Assembly (NCBI GenBank): GCA_035048495.1
Contig: CM068546.1
Location: 31,886,674 to 31,950,673 of the forward strand
Length of the DNA stretch: 64,000 nt
Source: Euptelea pleiosperma
Taxonomy: Eukaryota; Streptophyta; Magnoliopsida; Ranunculales; Eupteleaceae
Direction: 5' to 3'
Below, piece by piece: positions 44,509 to 58,800 of this stretch. The position numbers and the translations under genes were made by a program. Numbering within the stretch: position 1 is the first letter of the stretch; each line of letters opens with the position of its first letter. A model generated the notes under the pieces. The model was not told the DNA's origin. It searched no databases and saw nothing but the letters and a program-made list of their open reading frames with translations.

Positions 44509-45614
44509 TATATTAATATATTAAATATTAAAGGCTTTATATGGAGTTTTCGCCTTAGGCCTCAACTTGCATTGAGATGGCCCTATATTTAGTAAATCTC
44601 CGTTTAAAACCAGAAATTTTGAAAAAAAAAAACCCACATCTTTTGAGAAAAACATTCAAATCATGGTGTTTTCAAAACATCACGAAAAAACACGAAAATT
44701 TGATAATCCGAAAGAACCCCGTAATTGTAATTTTTTTTAAAAAAAGCTCACGAATACAACTTATTCCTATTTTTATAAATTAAAGAATATTTTTTATTTA
44801 CAATAAATGCCACCGATTTTTATGTTTTAAAAAATATTTTTCGAAAAGGTTAACAAATGAAAATTTGAGGCCTTGATAAATGATTTTTTTTTAAAAATTA
44901 TTAATGTTGCTTATATTACTTAAAATAAAGGGAAATATCATAAAGTTTTGGTTCTATTATACTTATATTGCCACCCAATCTATATCCATTATAGTCATAT
45001 GCACATACATATATACATATGTTTTTTCAAGTGCGTAGTTTTGGACAAAATTCAACTTAGCCCAATTCTGAAGGGGACCCCCAGTAATCAGAACCTGTGG
45101 AAGAGGGATCTCCTTACCCACCAAAACAAAATACTAAGTAGAGGTTAGAATGTCCAGTGGGTTCTTTCTGTTGTTATGCTCTACATCATTCCTAAAATAC
45201 CAGTCTCCACAAAATGGCACAAACATAAGCAGATCTAAAGCAGTCCAGATCATCTCCTCCCCGAGAGTTTTGAATTAAAAGAACCAGCCATTGTTGCACC
45301 TTTACCTTCGTAAGGTTAAGAATTCTGAGGGATAGAGTGGAAGCAAACATAGACTTTTGCACTGTCCGGACAGTGGAATGTTAGGATCCTAGAGGTTAAG
45401 AACTTAAGACTTGAACTTTCCGCACCTCTATCACTTAAGGGTTTTGGTGTATTGGTTTAGGTCTTAACATGGAACAATGCGTGAATACTATCTTCGGAAT
45501 CACATGCCCACACTTTTAATGCAAGCAAAAGTAAGATAGATTTCGAAGATTTCACCCATTTTTTTTTAAAGTAGGATTCTGGCCACTTATGGGTTTACAC
45601 ACACATTCACACAC

Positions 45615-45925
45615 CTATGCAGGTCAAGATCTCCCGGGGGAACCACATAGACGAGTCAAGGGATGGTTTTTGGTGAGGATGATCTCCTCGTCATAGAGAT
45701 CTTTACAAAAATCACTTGATCCCAAAATTTCTAGCCCTATTAAAATTGGATTACAAGTTGAAGAATTCCGAATTATTGTCCATTTCACCATCAACTTTAT
45801 GTCTGCATTTGATAGGGTTAGAATTTTTTATTTGCGAGGATGATTGATGGCGCCGAGGAGACTATCCTCACAAAAAATAAGCCCTTGAGTCATCTCCATG
45901 TGGGCCCCACAAAGTCATGTAAATA
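45615..45925. repeat. MITE remnant, GGTGAGGATGATCTCC family
   Basis: Contains agacgagtcaagggatggtt on the left and the inverse gcccttgagtcatctccatg on the right, with the family core between them. Outer ends decayed. Confidence 0.55.
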
Positions 45926-46108
45926 TCTGTGTTTGAATATCCTAATCCTATATCTATACACGCAGGATGTTGTTTACATAATTTCAAAAAAACCATCTCG
46001 CCTTTCAATTAACCAATGTGTACACAGAATTCTGTTATCTCGGGGATATTATTATCTCTACAACCAAACATCCCTTGTGAGTGGATAAAACGGTCATTTG
46101 ATAAGACT

Positions 46109-46208
46109 ACGATGCAGGTCGTTGAAATGTATGGTCGGGTCGAACCCACGACTTCACCACGATGCAGGTCGTTGAAATGGATGGTCGGGTCGAACCCACG
46201 ACTTCGCC
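46109..46208. repeat. Two-copy tandem repeat, 50-bp unit
   Basis: gatgcaggtcgttgaaatg followed by atggtcgggtcgaacccacg recurs at 46111 and 46161 with two differences. GGTCGAACCC resembles a pol III B box, so the unit may be a tRNA or SINE scrap. Confidence 0.6.
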
Positions 46209-46896
46209 ACTCCAACTAACACTCAAAGAACAGTTCAATTGACCCGCTTAGTTCCCCTTGAAATTCTTAAATGACCAATATACCCTTCAACCCAATCGTT
46301 TTACCTTATTAACAGAAACGAAAGCTTAGCAAAGCAGATTTCGTTAAGAAAGGAGTTCAAAGCGTAAAGCGAGGTTTATTCTCAAATCTCAAAAAATTTC
46401 AAATCTCTTTGTCGATTTTCTACACTTAAATCTGATTTGTTTTACTCAAAACCCCCCCAGTTTTAATCTCCCAAGTCTTTCCCTCTGAATCCAGCACAGC
46501 TCTCTAAGTCAACAGAATTCTGTCTACACTCCTCTTTTCTTAAATCGTGTTTTCTTTTAGCTCAAATCGGTAATTACAAAGACGATTTGTTTGTTTTCGC
46601 GGAATGGATTCTTGTTTTTTTTACCGTAATTTAGAATACCCGCTTAACGAATTTATTTTCTTTATGGCATTTATACGAAACAGAGCTCTTAAGGAGAGGC
46701 TCCAGTTCTAAAAATCATTCCTTTTGCTCAAATTAGTGTTTCTTTTAGGAGATTTGTTTGTTTTATTGAGATGGGTTTTTGTTTTTTATCATAAATTATA
46801 GGACCCATCAACGAATTCGTGTTCCTCGTGAAAACAGTGATGAAAAGCAAGTGATTGTGTTGTGAGCGAGAGAGGGAGAGAGGCACAGGGCTCGTC
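46209..46896 (+). promoter_or_regulatory. Upstream and leader region of the Piezo gene
   Basis: AT-rich, with no repeat recognised. A TC-rich tract (tctctaagtcaacag to about 46570) and gagagagggagagaggcaca just before the ATG look like a plant 5' leader. A TATA box cannot be assigned with confidence. Confidence 0.35.
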
Positions 46897-49800
46897 ATGG
46901 GGAGTTTCCTTGGCGGGTTTGTATTGCCTCTTCTGCTTTTAACAGGTACGCAACTATTTTAATTCCATGAAGGCTGTTTTCCTTGACTTTTATATATTAA
47001 CTGCTTAATGTTTATCGGTTGATACACTTCGAATTTCTAAGTGAAATTGCTAATAAGATCACTTAAAGTGGATCAGCTAGACAAGATTATTGCTAATAAG
47101 AAAATGCTAATAAGATCACTTATATTAATATCCTGTTATTCTTCTAGTTTTGGTGAGTATGTTTTGTTTAATTTAATGCGTTCTCTATTATTTTTTGGCA
47201 ATCCTGAGCTATGGTGCTCATCAAGACAATTGTGCGATCGTTACATACGGAGGGGTTGTGCATTATGACCATGGAATGATAAGCAAGTCATGGCTAGCAT
47301 GATTATTTGTAGCAGACTCTACTTCATTTGAACATGAGCAGCATAAACAAATTGGTTACGAAAGAGAGTGTAGAAGCTTGTCATGGTTAGTTGTAGTCCT
47401 ATACGGGAGCAATCTGTTGCTTGTCTGTTTTTGTTTTCTGAAATTGCTTGGGGCAATTCTTTCTTTCAAATGCGGAGAGTCTTGTCCTTTCAATGGTTGC
47501 ATTCTTTTTGTGGACGGCAATTAGGGACTTGATCCTTATGGTGGACCATCTCAATCATAGAGGAAGACAAATTTACAACCATTGCACTATGTGTGGCGAT
47601 TATGAAGAATAAGTTTATCATCTGTTGATCTTTTTTCCTTTTTTGGTGTTAAAGCTGGGGTTAGGCAGACTTTCAATGGTTGCATTCTTCATGTGGACGG
47701 CAATTAGGGATAAGATCCTAACGGTGGACCATCTCAATCATAGAGGAAAGCAAATTTACAACACTATGTGTGGCGATTACGAAGAATAAGTTTATCATCT
47801 GTTGATCTTATCATCTTTTTTCCTTTTTTGGTGGTAAAGCTGGGGTTAGGCAAACCCTACCAGAAATGTTAATATAAAAAAACCAAAATTATACACTCAC
47901 TAGCATCTTCTGAAATACATTGAGAAAGATCACTACAAAATTCATTTGGACATAACACAACTTCACTACGGGAATTACAATATCTAGACAAAAAGTCTGG
48001 TTGTTATATTAGTTTCCCTATGTGCAAAATGAGAAGAAATTCAAAGTTATCTTTAATCGCATAAAGAAGACATCGTGATTGCTATGGCCACTTTATAACT
48101 TCATTGAGACAGTCCGCAGCTATAGATGAATCGTTGACAACTCCTAACTTTTCTCATATGTTGGTTTGCTGCCTGAAGTAAACCCCTCTCCACGGCCAGT
48201 AGCTCACTTCACGATTCAAGATCGAGAATGGAACACAGCCACTTGCAATAGCACAAAGTGGTTCACCAAGGTGATTCCCGAAAATACGGCCACAACCAGC
48301 CGATGATTCTCTAACGAAGCATTTGTGTTTAAACACCACACTAAGACATCCAGTGGTTCCCAGGAAACCCCATTTGGGATTTGGCAGAAGGGATTGAGCA
48401 TCAATGCCCCAAAATTGAACAAAATCATGGTTACTTGGAGTATCATCCATAGTCACAAAAATTTCCGATTTTTCGAATTCACGAATCAATCGCCGATTAA
48501 TTGGCTAAGACCCATTTTTCCCCTTCTGATTTCGATTTTGCCGATTTTTGAATTTTGATTATGAATGATGAATCATGCTTATGAGTTATGACTTATTATT
48601 ATGGAATTATAGATGTGCTTTTCATCATATAAATGTGTTTTGTTAAAAACAACATTTTCTAACTTGAAATATGCCATGATATATATATATATATTATTTA
48701 TTTATTTATTTTATTTTATAATTTTGTCGATTTTTCCCGATTTTTACCGAATTTATCCGAATTTTCCAGACTTGACCCCTTGCCGATTTATTGCCGAATC
48801 CCGACTTTGTGACTATGGTATCATCAACCATAGGGTTCAAGAAATAGCACCTGCCTTAGTATCTTTGTTGACCATAGAATAACCTCACCACAAGGACTAT
48901 AGCTAGTCTGAAATATTCTGCAATTTGTTTCCATTCATATCTGGTATATGGTTGCACAAAATGCAAGCTTGTTGATTAAAGTGACTGGGTTCATTCCTCC
49001 TTAGTGTTGAACGATCCATCTGATTTCGTTTGGCCAGGACCCCAATGATCTATTAGCAAATCTTGATTTTTTTGAGAATGGTTTTCCAGATTGTTTTGGT
49101 AGACCGTCCAAAAAATAGGTGATTTATATTCTCAGCTCGTCTCCAGTAAAATATGCATCTTGACTGCTGAATCATGCTATAATTGAGTAAGCAATTTTGA
49201 GTTTGAATGGCATTGTGTAAAGCCATCCACGTAATAAAAGCATGTCTTGGAATATGGCCCTTAAACCAAACTAGATAAGCCCACTCTCTTTCGGTTCACT
49301 CCTTCTAATGATATTCCAATAATAAGAACCATGAGATGTTTCCGTCCAGATAACGTTATCGCTGGAGCAGTTACAAATGATATCAACATCCCATGTATGA
49401 TTCCAAATATCAATCAAATCTGTAGGGGCAGGGGGTGGGATGGACCACTCACCATCTTCAATGATGTTCTGGACTTCCGCTATACAGGTGGAACCTGCAT
49501 CTTGGAAGATTCTTTCATTAATGTTCTTGATCAAGATTCCAGTTGGATGCCACGGGTCCAGCCACAACAGAGTTTGATATCCGTCTCCGATTAAATGAAG
49601 AATAGACTCCGCTGCTTTATATAATTTGATTGACAACCATGTCAGTCATAGAGGAAGACAAATTGACAATCACTGCATTCTTCATGTGGATTACTAAATT
49701 ATTTTTTTTATAACAAAGAAAAAATAAATTACATTTACCTTAATTAATCAAGGTAAACTTATTGTAGTACAGTTGAAAGGACTAGAGACCTTGAATTGAT

Positions 49801-52800
49801 AATATTTGTAGCACTTCAAAGCTGTGAGTGCATCTGGTACCACCGGAGTTTCTATAGTGAAGCTTGTAAAATCTGTTTTGAGTTTCCCTTTCTCAGAATC
49901 ACAAATGAAGTCTGTGTGCACATATTTTCTGCTTTGCCAATTGACCGTCAGTCCCTTTTTTATTTCATGCAGCTGCTTTACTCAATTGGAGTTTGATCTC
50001 TCTGGTTGATTTGTTAGCTTTTCTTGTCATTCAGTTAACTGCTCCAAAAAGAGGTAAGCTGCTTGCAGTGTTATATGGCTTTCCATCTTTTTTTCCCATT
50101 GTGATTCTTCATTATTGATGCTTGTCCGTCAGGTTTTGCTTTTATGTAGTTTCTTATTTTTTGGACGAGTTCTTTGGACCAAAACTGGTCACTTGACTTT
50201 TATTTCCTTGATTATTGTCAAATTATGAGTGGAAATGGTTTATCTGAAATGTTTTTGTGTATATTTTCCATGAAAGATCTCTTCTTCTGATCAAGGATTA
50301 AAATATTGGTACCGTAATGCATATCAGTGAGCTGAAAAAATGATACATATCGATACACTGGAAAAATATTCGATACGCTTTGATACATATCGTAATGCAG
50401 TTCATCCTAATGTGGCAGATAGAAGGCTGTTGAAAAGGGGCAGTAGAGGATAATTCTTGGTTAGGTGTGGTCTAGTCCTTTGTCTTATTTGGAGAAGTTA
50501 GTTTGGTGAAGTCCTATTCTTTCTAACAGTAGACTATCTGATTACTAGGCGCAATATCACTATGACTAGAAGCTTCTTATGTATAGCGAGTCGCGAACCT
50601 GTTGATCATCTGTTTATCCACTGTGGCTTTAGAATGAATTTCTTTGAGTTTTTGGAGTGTATGGATTCTTTCAGCATAAAAAGGATGCCTGATTTGGAGG
50701 GGTTGCATTTGATCTATTCTGGAACATTTGAAAGGTGCAAAACCATAGAATATTTTAAGATAAATATGGAATTCTTGAATCGGTCATTGATAAGACTAAA
50801 TCTCAATGAGTGGCTATTCTGAAAAAGTTTCATGGCTTTACGTTTGTAGAGTTATTTCAAAGTGGGAGGCCATTGTACAAGGGCAGTTAAATTTCATATC
50901 TTCTTGGGGTGATTTTTTTTTCCTGTCTTGATGCTTCTTCCTTAGAAGCTTCCTTTGTAAATTATGTAATCTGGGGTTTAATTCCTCTCTTTTTCTCTTA
51001 ATATATTCAACTTTACTTATCAATTATATATATAGGGTCGGGACAGGTTGGCATACTAAAACGACACACGGCCCACATGGAGATGAGTCAAAGGCTGATT
51101 TTTTGGTGAGGAAGATCAGCCTTTCTGAAACTTCTAACTCTATCAAATGTGGACTTAAAAGTCAATGGTGAAAAATGGGCGGTACTAAATTTTTCTTCTT
51201 ATAATCCACTTTTTTAAATGGCTAGAAATGTCGGAATGGGCTGATTTATTGTGAGAATGATGTCCATGGTGAGGAGCTTTTTATCACCAAAAACCAGCCC
51301 TTAACTAATCTCTGTGTGGGCCCCACGATCGTTTAGTGTGCCAACCTATGCCAACCCACACACACACATGCATAGACACACTCATAAGCGGGTCTTCATA
51401 CTGTTTCTATATGAACTTTCCAAACATGGGTATCATCTAAAAGATGGATAGTATGAGATGATATTTTAATCTATAAATTCCCGAGAACCATATATCAAAG
51501 CTGTAAATCTCGACTAATACTTAAATACTCTATGATTCATCACTCATAGATGCTTGTCTCCTTAATATGTCTAAAGACAATTGAGTCGACTCAACTTAGT
51601 ATAACTCAAGTTTGGTTTTTCCTGCAACTTCCCTTTAGGTTGCTCACCCACAAAACTACTTTATTCATCACCCATATATTCCTATCCACTTAATCAATGT
51701 TTATAGACAACTGAGTTAACTCAACTTAGGACTCTAACTTTGGATTTGCCTAGAACTTACCTTTAATTCTGCTCGCCCAAAAAAGATAGTCTAAAAAGTA
51801 GTAAGAAATCCAATCAACTTAGTAATAAATAAAAGAAGAAATTGAATGAATTTGATAAGGCTTGCCAAAATACCTCTTGCTGAATCTCAAGATTTTAAAT
51901 CTTGGTCTTGATTAATATCTTTGCTTGGTTATGTAAGACTGACACATACATGTGTATCTGGGTTCGACACAGTCCGACACAAGTCACACAACATTTTGAG
52001 AAGCTCGAGGCACAGACATGTTATGCACATGTATTGTAAATTTATAAGACATTATTTTAGTTATATTTAACTCAGAAGGTTTTTTTTTAAAATAAAAATA
52101 AGAAAAGAAATATAAGAAATTAAAAGAAAACATTTTCCATACACAGGGTTTAAAATATCGTTTTGTCTCGTTGTTTCGGTAAGTTGACGGACCAAGACGT
52201 ATTAATCGAAACAAAACGATACAATGGAAAACAGTAAATGTCATGATAAAATTAAACCATTTTCTAATGTTTAATTAGGCTACAAACTTGGTTTTTAGCA
52301 TTTATACGTGTTATAAAAGACACATATCATGAAAATAAGCTTTAAAACCAGTTTTAGTACCTAAATTAGTCTTTTGGCACGAGACGATACATTCCCCATT
52401 GTATCGTCTCGGTACACTACCGAAACAAGATGTCTCGGCTGAAACGAAACGAAATTTTGAACCATGCATACACCATAGAGCTATCCATTAACTTAATAAA
52501 TATAGATATATTTATAAAAGGGAAGATTATCAAACAACTCTAGTCGCATTTAACAACTTAATAAGGGAGAGTATGGAGGATAGAGCAAACTAGCGTTCTT
52601 TAAAATAAAGGATGACCTATAATATGATTCAGGATGTGTTTTGGGACGTGTCAACACATGTATTTGTGTCTATATGTGGCATGGTGAAAAAACCTAAAAC
52701 TGCCGTGTCGTTACACAATTGCTTCTGTATATGGTCAGATTGTTTTTCTATTGTATATTTTGATTGGCTATAATTGATTGAGGTCTTTAATTATACTAAT

Positions 52801-55800
52801 TTGATATCTTTGTTCAATAGGATTTCACTTTTGGAGGCGATCATTGGTGCCATGGTGCATTATTATCTTTTCCCTACTTGCTATCCTATCACATGTGATA
52901 TTTCATATTATTTGGGTTGTCGAGGGGGAAGAATGGAGTATAGCAGACGCTTGGTGGGCAAAGCTAACTGGATTTGTGAGGTAAAACCTGATGTTTAACC
53001 TTTATCTAATTCTTTATTCCTTGATTAGGTTGTCTTTACATAAATTTCCATTAGTATGGTTACTTTGTGAAGAAAATGCTATTCTCTGTATTAAAGTGGA
53101 GCTATTTTGCAGAGTCCAGCCTTGGAGATCTCCATCTATAATTTATTTCTTGGTCGTACAACTATTAGCAACTTTTGTTGCTTTAGTTGATGTCTACCAG
53201 AGTAGATTTGGCCTGGTTCGTTGGCGAGATTCTTGTTGGGGGCATATTTCATCATCTATTGACCATTTCGGTTCGTTTATGAAGTAGTTGGAACCCTCTA
53301 TTTTGTAAATTTAATTCAGTTTTTCTTTTTGTCATTCCTATCTATTTGTGGAGTTGTTTCGTAGTTCTTTTACAAATCACAAGTTATTAGAATATGCAAT
53401 ATTTTAATCAAGAATCTACTAATTTCACTTGAATGGGAAAACAAGATTCAAGATGACCAGCTAGAGGCAAAACAGAACAAACAACAAAAATAGAAATAGA
53501 TAGAACACACTAAGCACCTTCTCTAAAACAAATATGGTCCCAACAGAACACAAAATAACAAATTGCGACATTCAATAAAAACTTTGGACCAGAAAAACAT
53601 CAAGCCCTTGATGTTGAGAATGATATTTGCCACTTCCTCCTCCTTTCCTTCGAAGACCCTAAGGTTTCTCTCCTTCCAAAGACCCCAACAAATTGCGAAA
53701 GGTAACATGCGCCATAACACTCGCCCTCTAGACGAGAAGGCCCTCACAAAACCAACTAGAAGCCAGATCCATCAAAGAAGTAGGGAGCACCCAGGCCATC
53801 CCAAAATCCCCAAAAATGCCATCCAAACTGTTCTCGCCATGTCACAATGCAAAAGAAGATGGGCAACCGATTCCCCATTATGCTTGCAAATCGAATAAAA
53901 ATCCAATTGGGACATGGACATGTGTCTTTCCTGCCAGCCAGCTACATGCGACGCTACTTTCGCACCTGCCACGTCATCGTCTTCTCCAAGTAACACCTGT
54001 TGTAACACGTGGATGTAACAGGGTAAGAAGATTAAAGAATTAAGATTTAGGGTTAGATTAGGAGAGAAGAGTGAAGAGAAGAGAATAGAAGAGGAAGGGT
54101 GAAATTGTGTAGAGCATAATGAGATCCATGATTTCACCAATATTTATAATATTGGAACTATTCTCATAATTACAAAGACATTCTTGCAAAATGTAAGATA
54201 TTATAAGTAAGCCCCTGACAACACTCCCCTTTAAGCTGGTGTGAAAATATTTATCATGCCCATCTTGGATAACATATTCTTTAGGATACCTTTATTAATG
54301 CCTTTAGTCAACACATCGGCCACCTGATCAACTGTATTGACATAGGGTGTACAAATAAGTCCACGACTAAGTTTCTCCTTTATGAGGTGTCGATCCACTT
54401 CGATATGCTTTGTCTTGTCATGTTGAATTGGGCTGTGAGCAATATTGATGGTAGATTTATTCACAATACAGATTCATATGTACTTTGACAGGGTAGCCTA
54501 GCTCACGAAGCATAGCCTTCAGCCATAGCAACTCACATACATTGTGGGTCATAGAATGGAACTCTGTTTCGACGCTAGAGTGGGCGACAACTGGTTGCTT
54601 CTTGCTATGCCATGAAACCAGATTACCCCCAACATACGTGCAGTACCCTGATGTAGACCGCCTGTCTGTAACTGATCTTGCCCAGTCACCATTTGTATAG
54701 GCCTCAACTCGCAGATGTCCATGTTTGCCAAATGTGACTCCTTTTCCTGGTGACCCCCCTTGAGATAGTGTACAACTCTGTCTGTTGCCTCAAGACGTGG
54801 AGACTGAGGGGCGTGCATGAACTGACTGCATATGCAATGTCTAGCCGTGTCAGTGACAGGTAGATAAGTCGCCCAACAAGTCTTTGGAATTAGCCCATAT
54901 CCGCAATTAGATCCCCATCAATATGATTCAGCTGATGTTGCTGATCAATAGGTGTGTCAGTCGGTTTAGCTCCCAAGTTTGCAGATACCAGTATTAGATC
55001 AAGAACATACTTTCTCTGTGAGATGAACATGCCCTGCTTTGATCTAGCAACCTCAATACCCAGGTACTTCTTCAAGCGGCAAACCTCATCCGGGTCATCC
55101 CCCGTAACCATAATATCATAAACGTACACTAAGAGCAATAGTACAGACTCGACTCCTCTTAATGAATAGTGTATGGTCTGCTTGACTCTATGAGTATCTC
55201 ATCTTCTTGGTTACTGAGCTGAACCTCTCAAACCAGGCTCTGAGTGATTGCTTGAGCCCATACATGGCTTTCTTTAGCTTGCACACAAGGTCTTTACCCC
55301 CAGTCAGGCTGAATCCTGATGGTCCTATCATGTATACTTTTTCCTCTAGATTACCATAGAGGAATGCATTCTTTATATCCAGTTGGTGTAGGGGCCATGA
55401 CAGGTGATAACAATAGGTTTGCTGTAAGGGAGAGGAGAACTCGAACTGAGTTTATCTTGGCCAAGGCAGACTACTCAGATAAAGGAACATCAACATCTGT
55501 CTTAGAGCTCATGGCTTTCAACTTGCTGTCCTCGCTCTGGATGTTGGAGTAGACCTATGCAAGGGTCGACGGCGGTGGATCTCTGCCCAAGATGTTGGCT
55601 CGAACCTACTCATAGCTCTGGTTCAAGCCGCCAAGAAACTCAAATATGCGACCGCGCACAATCATCTTCCGGAACTCTGTAGCATCCTTGGTACATGCAT
55701 GGGTGTAGGTCTGGTAGTGATCTACCTGTTCCCACTTGCTGATTAACGCAGCGTAGTATGATCCCAAAGGAAGATCGCCTTGCTTCAGATGTGCTATCTC

Positions 55801-58800
55801 CTGCTGAATTTCATACATCCTAGCAAAATTCCCATCCTGGGAGTAAGTCTTAGATGCAGCATCCCATATATCCTTGGCAGTCGGGAGAAAGGGAAATCAT
55901 GTACTGATCGATGGATGCATGGAGTGAAGCAACCATGACATGACCATCGAGTTTTCAGCTTCCCACTTCTCAAACGTGGCATCGGAGGTGTCACGCCCCC
56001 AAATCCGATATTAGGTCATATCGACCTTTCTCGTATCTTGAGGCGCGATCTGATCATACAAACGCACAGTTAAACAAAACTGGTATCACGATGCAACGGA
56101 AATACACCGGATAATTTTTTTTCATTTTGTTTAAACAATTAATAAGACGAAACGCACTTCATTGACACATTAATAATGTTAGAGGATGTCTTACTTCAAA
56201 CAAAACCGTAATATGCTCATCCAAAAGAAAACATTGTATATATATCGTACTCCCAAATACATGTTACTAAACGGTCAAAGGACCTACATAACTCATGTAT
56301 CCTTCTACAAGATAGAAGAATTAAACAAAATATAACATCGTCAAAAGCTTAAGTCTATCAACAGAAATGCTGGAAGCATCAGTCCAACTTCCCCTTATCC
56401 TTTCCTGAAAACAAAACATTTTAAAACGATGAGCTAGGGCCCAGTAAGTAATTCCTCATGCGTAAAATCCACTTAAATCAGCGACTTTTGTTTATTTTAA
56501 AACAAATACAATTTGCAAATGTATTTCACATGTAATTCGATAAAACTCAACTCTCCATCAATTACTTACGTATAACTTCGAATACAATGAAGTCTTTTCA
56601 TATAATAGTCAACCTTTCTCTTATCGGAATACCCGTGACCATTTCTATAAAGTCAAACTATCAATTCTGATGTATTTCGTACCAACATTCCATCGGTCCT
56701 AGTGTACGATGTCAACACTTCTAGTCCACAAGTAAACTCCCTAATGTGCACACTAATTGTTTCATTAGGTATCCTCTCTCCGGATTCCCTAATTTTCTTT
56801 TAGGTATAAATACCCGAGGGGTCTCATGAATGAGACAACGCCTCTTCTTTAGGGGACTGGAACCCCAAGGGGTCTTAAGGAAATAAGACAACGCCTGATG
56901 CTTTAGGGGACTAAAACCCCAAGGGGTCTCGAAGAAATGAGACAACGCCTGATTCCAACTAATCTGATATTCCACATTCCCAATCACGTTCTTATTCATG
57001 TCATCAATCGTATTTATATGCATAAAATAATAATGTTTGTAGAAACATCTTTACATGCATAGCATTCCTATTTTTGCATTTTGAAACTAAAAATAAGAAC
57101 ATTTAAGCCCTATTAATATCTTAGAAAACGAATACATAAAACGGATGAAAAACGCATATATCTCATTTTAAATGAATTTGAGCATGACTTCATACAACTA
57201 AATAGATTACACATGTCCTCATCTATCATAATTTCATGCTTTTAAGATTACAAGAAATTATCAATGCATTTACACATTTTATGTGGAAAATACAAGAATT
57301 GGGATTTTTCCTTGCTAAAATTTAACAGATAACAAGAATAGCATTTTCAGACATTTTCCCCAAAAATAAAAGAATTTTCTAGAATTTTTCTACAATATTC
57401 TGTGAATTTTCTACTATTTCAAAAAAATAAAAATAAAAATAATATTTATAAATAAATAAATAAATAAATAATAATTAATCAATTAAATAAATAAATAAAT
57501 AATTAAATAAATAATAATTAATTAATTAAATAAATAAAGGCATAAAATAAATAACTATGTACTTACCAATGAATACGCTAGAATCCCAAAATCTTTGAAC
57601 CTCGTATGATGCGAATCTCGAGGTAGCGCGTATCTCGAGGCAGTAGGCCCCACAAAAAAAACTTTTCAAAGGACCTCCTGAATATTTTCAGGAATTCCTG
57701 GGAATTTTCTAGAATTTCTTCTAGTTGAGGGACTTTTTTGTAAATATTCTTACCTCAGGGGTTAGAATGCAAATACCCAAATTGATGTAAATTTCTCAAG
57801 GCATGGCCTTGTATTTATAGAGGTTGAGAACTCAGAACTTTTTATTTTTAACCGATGTGGGACTATAATTTTGAAAATTGTCTCTTTTTTTTTTTAATTT
57901 TAATAAAAACTTAAAATGTTGCCCAGAACTAAACACAATAACTTTTGACTCGCACGTCCGATTTGGACGAACTTGATACCGATAGAAAGCTATTGTTGAG
58001 ACCTTTAAAATGGCATACATATAATGTTCAAAGTATTATAAAAAGTCTACTATAATATTGCTAGAAATAGGGTCATTACAGGAGGAATCAGGTGCAATGA
58101 CGCGTCTAGTGATATAGCCGGCTTTGCCTCGTCCGGTGATGTATACATCTTGGCAGATTGAGACCATGCAAGGTAGTTGGTGTTGGAGTTTGTGTAATAC
58201 ACCCATGTGGGTGTCTCAAGTGGGCTGCATCCCACTTCCCACGTGGGGCCTTTTTTGGGTTTTCACTATTCACGTGAATAGTGTCACATGAATAGTACCA
58301 CGTGAATAGCGTCATGTGAATAATGTTCTCCTTTGTAGGGTTTCTCCCCATCATATATATATACAGTGTGTGAGAGAAAATGAATTAACAATTCATTCTC
58401 TCCTCTTCCCACAACTTCTCTTTCTAACCCTAATCTCTTTCTCCACCTTCCGCCTCCATTACACTTTTTCCCCCTTCTATCTACAACCTTCATTTACTGA
58501 CTACTGGTTACAGCCTTACTTACAACATGGTATCAGAGCATGGTAGCTCTAGGACATGTGTCTTTGTCCCATAGAGACTCCATTCCGATCTAAGACGGTT
58601 ATGTGAGCATCCGGAGCTGAGGGGAACTTTTGAGGAAATCGCAGAGATCATTCCTGCGCTATCCGGCAATGTTTAAAATTTCGTTTCGGAGGAATGTCTC
58701 GGTTAAGTGAAAAACCGAGACAAACTCCGAAACGAAACATTCACGAAACATCGAAAAAACGAAATTTCCGAAACATTACGAAACATTACAAAACATTACG

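Noticed and set aside
57420..57540. Possible origin or regulatory AT block
   Set aside because: It is an AAATAAAT microsatellite inside a solo LTR.
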